Below are positions 44,983 through 53,183 of a stretch of 64,000 bases of DNA, in pieces (position 1 is the stretch's first letter; each line of letters begins with the position of its first letter). Under the pieces are notes generated by a model. It had not been told where the DNA came from. It searched no databases and was given only the letters and a program-made list of their open reading frames with translations. The position numbers were made by a program, and so were the translations under genes. Source of the DNA: Streptomyces pluripotens (lineage in GTDB: Bacteria > Actinomycetota > Actinomycetes > Streptomycetales > Streptomycetaceae); assembly GCF_000802245.2 (NCBI RefSeq), contig NZ_CP021080.1, forward strand, positions 2,232,001-2,296,000. Reading direction: 5' to 3'.

Positions 44983-45609
44983 GTGAGACTGTTCCGCCCC
45001 ATGGGGGGCCAGGAGGAGAAGGCCGGCGGCGCCGACCAGGACGGGGTGCTGTTGCGGGCCGTGGCCTCGGGGGACACGGCCGCGATGGGCACCCTGTACG
45101 ACCGGCACGCGGGTTGGCTGCACGCCCGGCTGACGCGGCGCTGCGCCGACCCGGAGATGGTGCGCGAGGTGCTGCAGGACACGTTCGTCACGGTGTGGCG
45201 GTCGGCGGACGGGCACCGCGGGCAGGAGGCCGGCGGCTGGCTGTGGACGATCGCTGCGCGCCGCCTGGTCGACGCCCAGCGGGCTCAGGAGCGGGTCGCC
45301 CGGTTCACCGGGTCGCCACTGGAACCGGATTCGCCCGGGGGGTACGGGTCCGGCACCGCGCCGTCCGCGGAGGACCGGGTGCTGGCCGGACTGGAGTACG
45401 GCGACGTCGGCACCGCCCTCGACCGGATCTCCCCCGAGCTGCGCGAGGTGCTGCGGGCGACCGTGGTGGACGGGCTGAGTACCCGTGAGGCGGCCCTGCT
45501 GCTCGGCATACCCGAGGGCACGGTCAAATCCCGGGCCCGACGCGCCCGGGCCGAACTACGGGCGGCACTGGCTCAGTTGCCCCCGATCCCGCTGGGAGGC
45601 ACAGCATGA
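44983..45609 (+). CDS. ECF-type RNA polymerase sigma factor
   Basis: 208 residues from GTG 44983. Region 2 covers about residues 22-90 (LLRAVASGDTAAMGTLYDRHAGWLHARLTRRC, then EVLQDTFVTVWRSADGH), and region 4 about residues 145-200 (ELREVLRATVVDGLSTREAALLLGIPEGTVKSRARRARAELRAAL). The linker is Pro/Gly/Ser-rich. It is followed by a zinc anti-sigma factor overlapping at ATGA (45606-45609). The five genes 45.0-49.3 kb run in one direction with overlaps, so the sigma factor probably controls this membrane/ABC cluster, perhaps with itself. Confidence 0.95.
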   Translation: MRLFRPMGGQEEKAGGADQDGVLLRAVASGDTAAMGTLYDRHAGWLHARLTRRCADPEMVREVLQDTFVTVWRSADGHRGQEAGGWLWTIAARRLVDAQRAQERVARFTGSPLEPDSPGGYGSGTAPSAEDRVLAGLEYGDVGTALDRISPELREVLRATVVDGLSTREAALLLGIPEGTVKSRARRARAELRAALAQLPPIPLGGTA

Positions 45610-46520
45610 CGAACGGCAACGCGCGCAGCTGGCACGTCTCCGCCGACCTGGCCGCCCGCTATGCCGGGGGGGTGCTGCCGGAGACGGAGGCGTGGTCCCT
45701 GGAGAAGCACGTGGAGAGCTGCGCGGGCTGTGCGTCCCGGGTGTCGGAGGCGGTACACGGCACGACGGCCGGGGCGGTGCTCGCCCAGGCACGGAAGGCG
45801 GTACTGGCAGCCGCGCCGGAGCCGCCCCGCCTGCCACCGGCACCAGCGGCGACGCCGCCCTCGCGACCGGCACGTCCGAAAGCTCCGGTGGCATCGCGGC
45901 TCGCTCGCCTGCTGTGGGCGGCCGGGCCCGCCGTGCGCGGGGCCTGGCTGCCCGCCGTCCTGGTGGTGGCCGGCGGCGCGCTGGGGCTGGCGTACGGCAC
46001 CGGGTTCCCCGGCGCGCGTGCGCTGCTGCTGGCGGTCGCGCCGGTCGTACCGGTGGCCGGGGTCACGCTGTCCTACGGTCCGCACGCCGACCCGTTGCAC
46101 GAGATCGCCGCGTCCACCCCGGGTGGTGGGCTACGGCTCGCACTGACCCGTACGGTCGCCGTTCTCGCGGTGAGCCTGCCGCTGCTGACCCTCACCGGCC
46201 TGTTGCTGCCCGCCTCCGGTGCCCCGGCCGCCGCAGCCTGGCTGCTCCCCGGGCTGGCGCTGACGCTGGGCTCGCTGGCCCTGGCCTCCTTCCTCGGCTG
46301 CCGGACGGCGGCCTGGCTGACGGGAGGCGGCTGGCTGTGCGCGGTGCTGGCCCCGGTGCCCACGTCGCCCGCTGGCGCGAGCACGGCTCGGCTGGCCGGG
46401 CAGCTCTCCCGTTGCCTCGACGGCGTCGGCGCCCAGAGCGCGTGGGCGGCGGCAGCCGTCCTGAGCGCCGCCCTGCTGGCTGTCCGCCGGGCGGCCTTCG
46501 ACCGCCCGCTCGACCAGTGA
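45606..46520 (+). CDS. Membrane-bound zinc anti-sigma factor
   Basis: 304 residues. The N-terminal ZAS domain has H35-x3-C39-x2-C42 (KHVESCAGC), typical for anti-sigma factors that bind ECF sigma factors. A Pro-rich linker (about 65-90) leads to roughly six membrane helices (residues 105-300), more than the single helix of most such proteins. The start ATG overlaps the sigma gene's stop, so the pair is translationally coupled. The sensing signal is not evident; many helices may mean a membrane or transport-related signal. Confidence 0.9.
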   Translation: MTNGNARSWHVSADLAARYAGGVLPETEAWSLEKHVESCAGCASRVSEAVHGTTAGAVLAQARKAVLAAAPEPPRLPPAPAATPPSRPARPKAPVASRLARLLWAAGPAVRGAWLPAVLVVAGGALGLAYGTGFPGARALLLAVAPVVPVAGVTLSYGPHADPLHEIAASTPGGGLRLALTRTVAVLAVSLPLLTLTGLLLPASGAPAAAAWLLPGLALTLGSLALASFLGCRTAAWLTGGGWLCAVLAPVPTSPAGASTARLAGQLSRCLDGVGAQSAWAAAAVLSAALLAVRRAAFDRPLDQ

Positions 46521-46608
46521 CGGACGTGCCGACGTCCCACCCTCCCGGCTTTCCGTACAGCCGCCGGTTCCGGTGTCTCCACCGGCGGCGCACCCTCCTG
46601 GAGAGACC

Positions 46609-47382
46609 TTGATTGCGATACGTGTGACCGGACTGCGGGTCCGGCACCGCAAGACCCTCGCCCTCGACTCCACCGATCTGGTCCTCGGCACTGGTGTGCA
46701 CGGGTTACTCGGGCCGAACGGGGCGGGTAAGACCTCCCTGATCCGCGTGCTCGCCACGGTGGCGCGACCAGAGTCCGGGCGGGTGGAGATGCTCGGCGAG
46801 GAGATCTCGGACCGCCGCGGACGGGCCGAAGTCCGGCGCCGGCTCGGCTATCTGCCGCAGCAGTTCGGCCACTACCCGGGGTTCACCGTGCGGGAGTTCG
46901 TGGCGTACGTGGCCTGGCTGAAGGAGCTGCCCGCCGCGCGGATCCCGGCCGCCGTGGAACGGGCCGTGGCCCGGGTGGGTCTCGGGGACCGCATCGACGC
47001 GAAGGTCCGGACGCTGTCCGGCGGGATGGTGCGCCGCGTCGGCATCGCACAGGCCATCGTCAACGATCCCGGCGTACTGCTGCTGGACGAGCCGACGGCC
47101 GGGCTCGACCCGGAACAGCGCGTCGCGTTCCGTGAGCTGCTGCGCGAGCTGGGCGGCACGACGACGGTGGTGGTCTCCACCCATCTGGTGGAGGACGTGG
47201 CCGCCGCCTGTACGGAGGTCACCCTGCTGGACGCGGGGCGGATCGCCTACCGGGGCACCCCGGAGCAGCTCACCCTGCTCGGGGAGGCCTCCGACGGCCC
47301 GGGCGACCACCCGATCGAACGCGGCTACACGACCGCCCTGCGGGCGCACCGTGCCGCGGGTGTGCGGGAGGGCGTGCGATGA
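46609..47382 (+). CDS. ABC transporter ATP-binding protein
   Basis: 257 residues from TTG 46609 behind GGAGAG (GTG 46573 upstream in frame lacks one). Walker A GPNGAGKT, Q-loop YLPQQFGHY, signature LSGGMVRRVGIAQAI, Walker B VLLLDEPTAGLDP and H-switch in STHLVEDV are all present, so it should be active. It resembles the exporter-type CcmA/NatA ATPases that serve small-molecule or multidrug membrane subunits. The following membrane protein overlaps at ATGA and is the likely partner. It begins 88 bases after the anti-sigma gene. Confidence 0.94.
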   Translation: MIAIRVTGLRVRHRKTLALDSTDLVLGTGVHGLLGPNGAGKTSLIRVLATVARPESGRVEMLGEEISDRRGRAEVRRRLGYLPQQFGHYPGFTVREFVAYVAWLKELPAARIPAAVERAVARVGLGDRIDAKVRTLSGGMVRRVGIAQAIVNDPGVLLLDEPTAGLDPEQRVAFRELLRELGGTTTVVVSTHLVEDVAAACTEVTLLDAGRIAYRGTPEQLTLLGEASDGPGDHPIERGYTTALRAHRAAGVREGVR

Positions 47383-48725
47383 CCGACGTGGTCGGACCGA
47401 AGGCCGTGACCGCCGGACCGGAGGAATCCGTCCGGGCGCCGCACCCGTTGCGCGCCGAGGCCGTGCGCGGTTTCGCTCCCTGGGCCGGGGGCGCAATCTT
47501 GCTGACCCTGGGCGCGATGCTGACCGGCGTCTCCACCCGCTGGCAGGGCGACTGGGCGGAGACCGCCGCGGAGGCGCACAACGCCCTGCTGATCACCGTG
47601 CCACTGGCCGCCGCCGCTGGCTGCTGGCAGGGCGGGCGGGAGCGGCGGCGCTGCACAGAGGAGCTGTGGGGTTCTGCGGTCCGGTCTCCGCTCGCCCGGT
47701 TTCTGGCCTCGGCCTTGCCGGTCGCGTTCTGGGGAGCTGCCGGCTATCTGTGCGCAGTGGCTCTGGCCATGGTGGCCACCTGGCCGTTCTCCCAGGGCGA
47801 CCGGCCCCACCTGGCCCTGCTGCCGGAGGACACGGTGACCATGCTGGCGGCTGCGGTGGCCGGCCATGTGGTGGGACGGATCGCGCCCACGCGGCTGGCC
47901 GCCCCCCTGCTGGCGATGGCCGGGTACGTGGGGCTGGGAGTGGCCGGGACCGGCGACTCGGGTCCGGGTGTCCGCCTCGACCCCGCCTTCCAGGCCCTGG
48001 CGGTGCTGCGGCCGGTGTGGTGGCAGCCGGTCGCGATGGCCGGGTGGACGGGCGGGCTCGCTGTGGCCGCGGTACTGGCGCACACAGCCCGGCGCCGGGT
48101 GACGGCCCTGGTGCCGCTGGCCGCCGCCGCGGCGGCGGGCGTGCTGCTTGGGCAGGCCGGAGCGGGGCTGTGGCGCGTGGACACGATCGCCGAGCGGCAG
48201 GTCTGTGACACCTCCACCACCCCTGCGGTCTGTGTCAGCGCTCGTTACCCGGGCATGCTGCCGCAGGTCAGGGACGCCTTGTCGGGGATCACGGGCAAGC
48301 TCAGGGGCGTGCACAACCTGCCCACCCGCTGGGTGGACCGGGGCAGCGACCCGCGTGCCGGCGAGGTCCAGCTGCCGATGCTGACGCCGTTCGGCTGGTC
48401 GGTCGTACGAGGGCGGCTGACCGATCCGAAGCAGTACGCGTGGGAGGCTGTGATGGCGCTGCAGCGGCACGACTGTGACGACCCGGACCCACGGAGGGTC
48501 AGGGCCGACGATGCGGTGGCCGACTATCTGGCGCCCAACCCGCTGCAGGCCGCCTTCGACCGGGCGGACGGACGGGGCGGCGCGGAACAGCGCGCCGAAC
48601 TGCGCCGGCGCCGCGCGGCCAGGGCCCGGCTGGCCGGCCTGGGTGAGGAGGAGCGCCGCAGATGGCTGTCCGCGTACTTCGCGACGGCGGGCCGTTGTGG
48701 CCCCGCGGGGGTGCCGTCACTGTGA
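47379..48725 (+). CDS. Polytopic membrane protein, likely ABC permease subunit
   Basis: 448 residues. About six to eight helices fill residues 30-270 (WAGGAILLTLGAMLTG, ALLITVPLAAAAGCW, PVAFWGAAGYLCAVALAMVATW and others). The C-terminal part (270-445) is hydrophilic with two cysteines (ERQVCDTSTTPAVC) and a cytoplasmic-looking Arg-rich end. It overlaps the ATPase by ATGA and the next gene by GTGA. It is not a recognised permease family; the layout suggests the membrane component of the ABC system. Confidence 0.75.
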   Translation: MTDVVGPKAVTAGPEESVRAPHPLRAEAVRGFAPWAGGAILLTLGAMLTGVSTRWQGDWAETAAEAHNALLITVPLAAAAGCWQGGRERRRCTEELWGSAVRSPLARFLASALPVAFWGAAGYLCAVALAMVATWPFSQGDRPHLALLPEDTVTMLAAAVAGHVVGRIAPTRLAAPLLAMAGYVGLGVAGTGDSGPGVRLDPAFQALAVLRPVWWQPVAMAGWTGGLAVAAVLAHTARRRVTALVPLAAAAAAGVLLGQAGAGLWRVDTIAERQVCDTSTTPAVCVSARYPGMLPQVRDALSGITGKLRGVHNLPTRWVDRGSDPRAGEVQLPMLTPFGWSVVRGRLTDPKQYAWEAVMALQRHDCDDPDPRRVRADDAVADYLAPNPLQAAFDRADGRGGAEQRAELRRRRAARARLAGLGEEERRRWLSAYFATAGRCGPAGVPSL

Positions 48726-49324
48726 CCGGACCGCTGTTGTACGCGCGTTCCCGCGCTGTTCCCCTCACCCTCACCGCACTGATCGGCACCGCGGGCTTCG
48801 CGGTGTGGGCCGCCGGTCAGCTGGACGGCTATCTGGACCCCTTCCGCCGCGTGCCGATCGTCGCGCTGGCCCCGCTGCTGGCCTCGGCGGTGATTGGGGC
48901 GGGTCTGCACGGCGACTCGGAGGAACTGGACCGCACGGCCGTACGACCGTGGTGGCCGCGGCGGCTGGTGCACCTGGGGGCACTGACCGCACTGGCGGCG
49001 GCGTCACTGACGCTCGCGGTGCTCGGGCACGCGGAAACCTTCGGGCCCCCCGCGGTGATCCGCAACACGCTGGGCTGTACCGGCTTCAGCGCGACGGCGG
49101 CCGTGCTGCTGGGCGCCCGGCTGAGCTGGCTGCCCGCCTTCGGCTATGTGAGTGCCGTGTACCTGGCCTCCTCGGCGGCGCGCGGGCGTGGCGTCACGGT
49201 GTGGGCGTGGCCGGTGCAGCCAGGTGCGCAGACCGGCGCCTGGGCCGCGGCGCTGTCGCTGTTCGCGCTCGGCACCGCCCTGTACGCGGTGTGTGGCGCG
49301 CGCCCTGAAGGGCCCCGCGGCTGA
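48722..49324 (+). CDS. Polytopic membrane protein of the ECF/ABC cluster
   Basis: 200 residues from GTG 48722, overlapping the upstream stop as GTGA. About six hydrophobic helices (for example LTALIGTAGFAVWAAG, VALAPLLASAVIGAGL, LGALTALAAASLTLAVLG, GAWAAALSLFALGTALYAV). Related in style to the preceding protein and probably a second membrane subunit. Function unknown. It ends the cluster; the HNH gene begins on the other strand about 70 bases on. Confidence 0.75.
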   Translation: MTGPLLYARSRAVPLTLTALIGTAGFAVWAAGQLDGYLDPFRRVPIVALAPLLASAVIGAGLHGDSEELDRTAVRPWWPRRLVHLGALTALAAASLTLAVLGHAETFGPPAVIRNTLGCTGFSATAAVLLGARLSWLPAFGYVSAVYLASSAARGRGVTVWAWPVQPGAQTGAWAAALSLFALGTALYAVCGARPEGPRG

Positions 49325-49397
49325 TCGGGCAGGCCTGCCGCGGGACGTGCCCGGGGACCCACGGGGGTGGCTCCCGGGTGTGCGAAGGCCCGGATCG

Positions 49398-49934
49398 TCA
49401 GGCGGAGATGCCGTCGATCCGGGCCAGGGCGTCATCCGCGCCGTACGGCTGCAAGTAGGGCAACCAGCGCGGGTCCCTATGGCCGGTCCCGATGATGCGC
49501 CAGGCCAGTCCGGTGGGCGGGGCGGGCTTGTGCCGCAGTCGCCAGCCCAGTTCGACGAGGTGGCGGTCGGCCTTGACGTGGTTGCAGCGGCGACAGGAGG
49601 CCACCACATTGTCCCAGACGTGCTTGCCCCCGCGACTGCGCGGGATGACGTGGTCGACGCTGGTTGCGACGCCACCGCAGTACATGCACCGGCCCCCGTC
49701 GCGGGCGAACAGCGCCCGACGGGTGAGAGGAACGGGCCCCCGGTAGGGGACCCGGACGAATCGCTTGAGCCGGACCACGCTGGGTGCGGGGACTGTGACG
49801 GTCGCGCTGTGCATATAGGCGCCGGATTCCTCGAGGGAGACGGCCTTGTTCTCCAGGACGAGGACGAGCGCGCGGCGGAGCGGTACGACGCCGAGCGGCT
49901 CGTACGACGCGTTGAGGACCAGGACGTGCGGCAC
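49398..49934 (-). CDS. HNH endonuclease
   Basis: 178 residues from GTG 49934 behind AAGGAGG. After a beta-rich N-terminal half (VLVLNASYEPLGVVPLRRALVLVLENKAV), the HNH domain is RRALFARDGGRCMYCGGVATSVDHVIPRSRGGKHVWDNVVASCRRCNHVKADRH: zinc ribbon C-x2-C and C-x2-C, plus the DH and N catalytic set. This is the widespread actinobacterial stand-alone HNH protein, probably involved in DNA repair or processing; target unknown. Fifty more codons are open upstream but lack features. Confidence 0.92.
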   Translation of the reverse strand: MPHVLVLNASYEPLGVVPLRRALVLVLENKAVSLEESGAYMHSATVTVPAPSVVRLKRFVRVPYRGPVPLTRRALFARDGGRCMYCGGVATSVDHVIPRSRGGKHVWDNVVASCRRCNHVKADRHLVELGWRLRHKPAPPTGLAWRIIGTGHRDPRWLPYLQPYGADDALARIDGISA

Positions 49935-50250
49935 GGGTGCCTCCTTGGGCGTCGGCGGCGCGTGGCTCGCGCCGGGACGATCTGCAGTCAGTCTCCCCTC
50001 ATGCCTGGTCCATGCGCCACCATGTCCCGGTAACGGGCTGGGAGTGTTTTCGACCACAGGTGAGGGATGCCCTGGGTGGGGCACGGTTCAAGCCGACGTG
50101 AGTCGTGTCTCTCCTGCGCCCGTCCTGCGCGGATCCGCGCAGGGCACACGCCATGCCCCGTTAGTGTGGTGTCCGTGTCCGTCCGGTGACCTTTTCGTGA
50201 CCTCGACCACCCACCGGTGCGGACCGTGCAGCACCTTGGAGGTACCTGCC
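49935..50250. other. Divergent intergenic region, HNH / mscS
   Basis: 316 bases containing the two promoters, not individually identified. Several short frames overlap; none is supported as a gene. Confidence 0.4.
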
Positions 50251-51354
50251 GTGTCGTCCTCGTCCGCCCTGCTGATGGCCGCCGGTGCGTCAGCGTCACC
50301 GTCTCCCTCGGAGTCTACGGAGCCGGTCGTACCGTCCCTCCAGGACGCCCAGGACAGCGCGACGAACGCGGCAAGCTGGGTCGAGCAGAACTGGACGACG
50401 TGGCTCGCGATGGGGCTGCAGATCCTGCTGATCCTGGTGATCGCGATCGCGCTCAGAGCGACGGTGCGGCGCGCGATCACCCAGCTGATCGACAGGATGA
50501 ACCGCTCACCGCAGACGGGTAACGGCAGCGGGCTGGGCGGGCTGCTGGTCAATGCCGAGCGGCGCCGGCAGCGCGCGGCGGCGATCGGCTCGGTGCTGCG
50601 GTCGGTGGCCAGCTTCCTCATCCTGGGCACGGCCGCACTGATGGTGCTCGCCACGTTCCAGATCGATCTGGCACCGCTGCTGGCCTCCGCCGGCGTCGCG
50701 GGCGTGGCGATCGGTTTCGGCGCCCGCAACCTGGTCACGGACTTCCTCTCCGGGGTGTTCATGATCCTTGAGGACCAGTACGGCGTCGGTGATGTGATCG
50801 ACGCCGGCGTGGCCACCGGCGAGGTGATCGAGGTCGGACTGCGCGTGACCAAGCTGCGCGGGCCCAACGGTGCCATCTGGTATCTCCGCAACGGCGAGGT
50901 CAAGCGGGTCGCCAACCTCTCGCAGGGCTGGGCCACGGCCAGCGTGGATGTCACGCTCAAGGGCGACGAGGATCTGGACGGGGCCAAGGAGACGCTGGAC
51001 GCGGTCGCCGAGCGCATGGGCAAGGAAGAGCCCTGGAGCGAGCTTCTGTGGGGCCCGGTCGAGGTGCTGGGCCTGGACAGCGTCCTTCCGGACTCCATGG
51101 TGGTCCGGGTGTCCGCCAAGACGATGCCGGGCAAGGACACCACGGTCGAGCGGGAACTGCGCTGGCGGATCAAGCGGGCGTTCGACGCGGCCGGGGTGCG
51201 GGTCGTGGGCGGGGCGACGGCCGTGGCGGACCAGGGGGAGGCCGCCGACTCGGCGGCGATGGGGGCCCCTTCGGTCCACGCCGACGGGGATTCCCCCGAG
51301 ACGACGTCGACGGCACCGGTGACGCCCCCGCGCCCCGCTCCGCCGGGAGAGTAG
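50251..51354 (+). CDS. mscS: Small-conductance mechanosensitive channel, MscS family
   Basis: 367 residues from GTG 50251, ten bases after GGAGG. An N-terminal extracytoplasmic Ser/Pro-rich stretch is followed by three membrane helices; the third is the pore helix region LAPLLASAGVAGVAIGFGARNLVTDFLSGVFMILEDQYGVGDVI, the MscS signature. The beta domain (GEVIEVGLRVTKLRGPNGAIWYLRNGEV) and alpha/beta C-terminal cage follow, then a Pro-rich tail. It opens under membrane tension to release solutes in hypo-osmotic shock. Confidence 0.95.
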   Translation: MSSSSALLMAAGASASPSPSESTEPVVPSLQDAQDSATNAASWVEQNWTTWLAMGLQILLILVIAIALRATVRRAITQLIDRMNRSPQTGNGSGLGGLLVNAERRRQRAAAIGSVLRSVASFLILGTAALMVLATFQIDLAPLLASAGVAGVAIGFGARNLVTDFLSGVFMILEDQYGVGDVIDAGVATGEVIEVGLRVTKLRGPNGAIWYLRNGEVKRVANLSQGWATASVDVTLKGDEDLDGAKETLDAVAERMGKEEPWSELLWGPVEVLGLDSVLPDSMVVRVSAKTMPGKDTTVERELRWRIKRAFDAAGVRVVGGATAVADQGEAADSAAMGAPSVHADGDSPETTSTAPVTPPRPAPPGE

Positions 51355-51734
51355 CGCGGCAGTCCGGCACACCGGCCGGGTGGGAAGGTCCCGCTTCCGT
51401 GCCGAGGGGCCGCCGGTGTCCGCCGTCCCGCCGGAACTGCACGGGCGGGGGTCCACGGGGCCCAGCCCGGTGTCGGCGGGACCGGAGCGCCACGACCGGG
51501 CGCCGCATCCGTCACGGCACGGGTGCGGGAGCCGGGGCAGGGCCGTCCCGGTCCCCGCGCCCCGCGCCCCGCGCCCCGCGCAGCACCATCCCCGGTATGG
51601 CCGGATGACCAGCGGCAACCACATCCGTGACGGGATCCGGGCCGGCTTCGCCCACGGGAGAAGCGCACGTCCCGTACGCACCCGGCGGCACAACCGGCGA
51701 GGCAACGACTCCGCCATCTCGGCGGCGTCGTCTC
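51355..51734. other. Intergenic stretch, mscS to csnR
   Basis: About 380 bases without a supported gene, including a short CCCCGCG tandem run (51553-51580). The csn promoter and operator lie just beyond. Confidence 0.5.
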
Positions 51735-51763
51735 TTGACGCCCCGTTCGCCCTGGGCTTAGGT
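51735..51763 (+). promoter_or_regulatory. Putative promoter of the csn operon
   Basis: TTGACG (51735-51740), 17 bases, TTAGGT (51758-51763). Good -35 and acceptable -10 for the main sigma factor. The operator described next would overlap the expected transcription start and early transcript. Confidence 0.65.
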
Positions 51764-51778
51764 TCCTCCCACCCGAAC

Positions 51779-51791
51779 AGGAAAGTTTCCT
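51779..51791. promoter_or_regulatory. CsnR-type operator, perfect palindrome AGGAAAGTTTCCT
   Basis: AGGAAA-G-TTTCCT at 51779-51791, 15 bases after the -10 element and 59 bases before csnR. This is the palindrome reported for the chitosan-responsive ROK repressor CsnR of Streptomyces. It implies that csnR and the transport operon are self-repressed and released by chitosan (glucosamine) oligosaccharides. Confidence 0.88.
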
Positions 51792-51849
51792 AACAGTGCT
51801 CAACGGCGCTCTTCAGTGATACTGAGAAGCCGGGCGGCTGGAAGGGCAG

Positions 51850-53082
51850 GTGTCGAACCCCATGGCAGGAACCGCCGGCACGCCGGGCACGCCGGGCACC
51901 CCGCGCGTCCTGCGCGCCATGAACGACCGTGCCGCCCTGGACCTCCTGCTGGAGCACGGCCCGCTGTCACGCACCCGGATCGGTAAGCTCACCGGCCTGT
52001 CCAAGCCGACGGCCTCCCAACTGCTGGCCCGCCTGGAAGCGGCCGGGCTCGTGCGGGTGACCGGTACCAGCGAGGGCCGCCCAGGCCCCAACGCCCAGCT
52101 GTACGCGGTCAACCCCGCTGCAGCCCACGCCGCCGGACTGGACGTCTCCCCGAGCCGCATCCACGCCGCCGTGGCCGACGTCACCGGTCGCACGGTCGGC
52201 GAGTACGAACTGCCCACCCCCGGCCGACACCCGGCACAACCCGTGGTCCAGCAGGTCACCGATGCCCTCGACGGCGCCGCGAAAGCTGCGGGATTGTCCC
52301 GCTCCGACGTACACCGGCTGGTCATCGCCACCCCCGGCGCCTTCGACCCCAACACCGGCCGCCTGCGCTACGCCTCCCACTTGCCCGGCTGGCACTCGCC
52401 GACCCTGCTCGACGAACTCGCGGCGGCGCTGCCCATGCCGGTCGAGTACGAGAACGACGTCAATCTCGTCGCCGTCGCCGAACAGCGGCTCGGTGCGGCC
52501 CGCGGCCACACGGACTTCGTCCTGCTCTGGAACCAGGAAGGGCTCGGCGCCGCCCTGGTCCTCGGTGGCCGACTGCACCGCGGCTGGACCGGTGGAGCCG
52601 GCGAGGTCGGCTTCCTGCCCGTGCCGGGCACACCCCTGGTACGCCAGGTGACCAAGGCCAACAGTGGCGGCTACCAAGAACTGGCCGGTACTCAGATCCT
52701 GCCGGAACTGGCCCGCGAACTCGGCGTCGAGGACGTGCCGGCGGGGCCCTACACCGAAGCCGCCACGGAACTCGTCGCCCGCGCCGCCCATCACACGAAC
52801 GGCCCCTACCGGAAGCTGCTGCAGGCCTACGCGACCCGGCTCGCCACCGGTCTCGCCTCACTCGTCTCCGTCCTCGACCCCGAGCTCGTCGTCCTCAGCG
52901 GATCCGCACTGACGGCCGGCGGCGAGGAGCTGCGCACCCTCGTCCAGGCCGAACTGGCGGAGCTGGCCGCACCCCGCCCCCGACTGGCCGTCGGTGACAT
53001 CCGCGAACGCCCCGTGCTGCGTGGCGCGTTGGAGTCCGCGCTCGCCGCCACCCGCGACGAGGTCTTCGACACCTCGCGCTGA
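51850..53082 (+). CDS. csnR: ROK-family transcriptional repressor CsnR
   Basis: 410 residues from GTG 51850 behind GGAAGG. A winged helix-turn-helix (about 25-85: NDRAALDLLLEHGPLSRTRIGKLTGLSKPTASQLLARLEAAGLV) is joined to a ROK sugar-kinase-like sensor domain (AGLDVSPSRIHAAVADVTG, VIATPGAFDPNTG, LLWNQEGLGAALVLGGRLHRGWTGGAGEVGFLPV). In ROK repressors this domain binds a sugar or sugar phosphate and releases DNA. It is first in the csn operon with a CsnR-type operator upstream; its homologue also represses chitosanase genes. The ROK zinc-binding cysteine motif is not evident, as in CsnR-like proteins. Confidence 0.9.
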   Translation: MSNPMAGTAGTPGTPGTPRVLRAMNDRAALDLLLEHGPLSRTRIGKLTGLSKPTASQLLARLEAAGLVRVTGTSEGRPGPNAQLYAVNPAAAHAAGLDVSPSRIHAAVADVTGRTVGEYELPTPGRHPAQPVVQQVTDALDGAAKAAGLSRSDVHRLVIATPGAFDPNTGRLRYASHLPGWHSPTLLDELAAALPMPVEYENDVNLVAVAEQRLGAARGHTDFVLLWNQEGLGAALVLGGRLHRGWTGGAGEVGFLPVPGTPLVRQVTKANSGGYQELAGTQILPELARELGVEDVPAGPYTEAATELVARAAHHTNGPYRKLLQAYATRLATGLASLVSVLDPELVVLSGSALTAGGEELRTLVQAELAELAAPRPRLAVGDIRERPVLRGALESALAATRDEVFDTSR

Positions 53083-53183
53083 ACGCCGCCCCGCCCTCGC
53101 GCCTCCCCGCGCTCTCTCCACTCCCTCCCCACCCCCGTAGCCCACCCCTGTTGCCCCGCAGCCCGCCCCTGGGAGACCTGGCC

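Noticed and set aside
49846..50250. 135 extra codons upstream of mscS
   Set aside because: They overlap the divergent HNH gene, and GTG 50251 has a GGAGG site at proper spacing followed directly by the family N-terminus.
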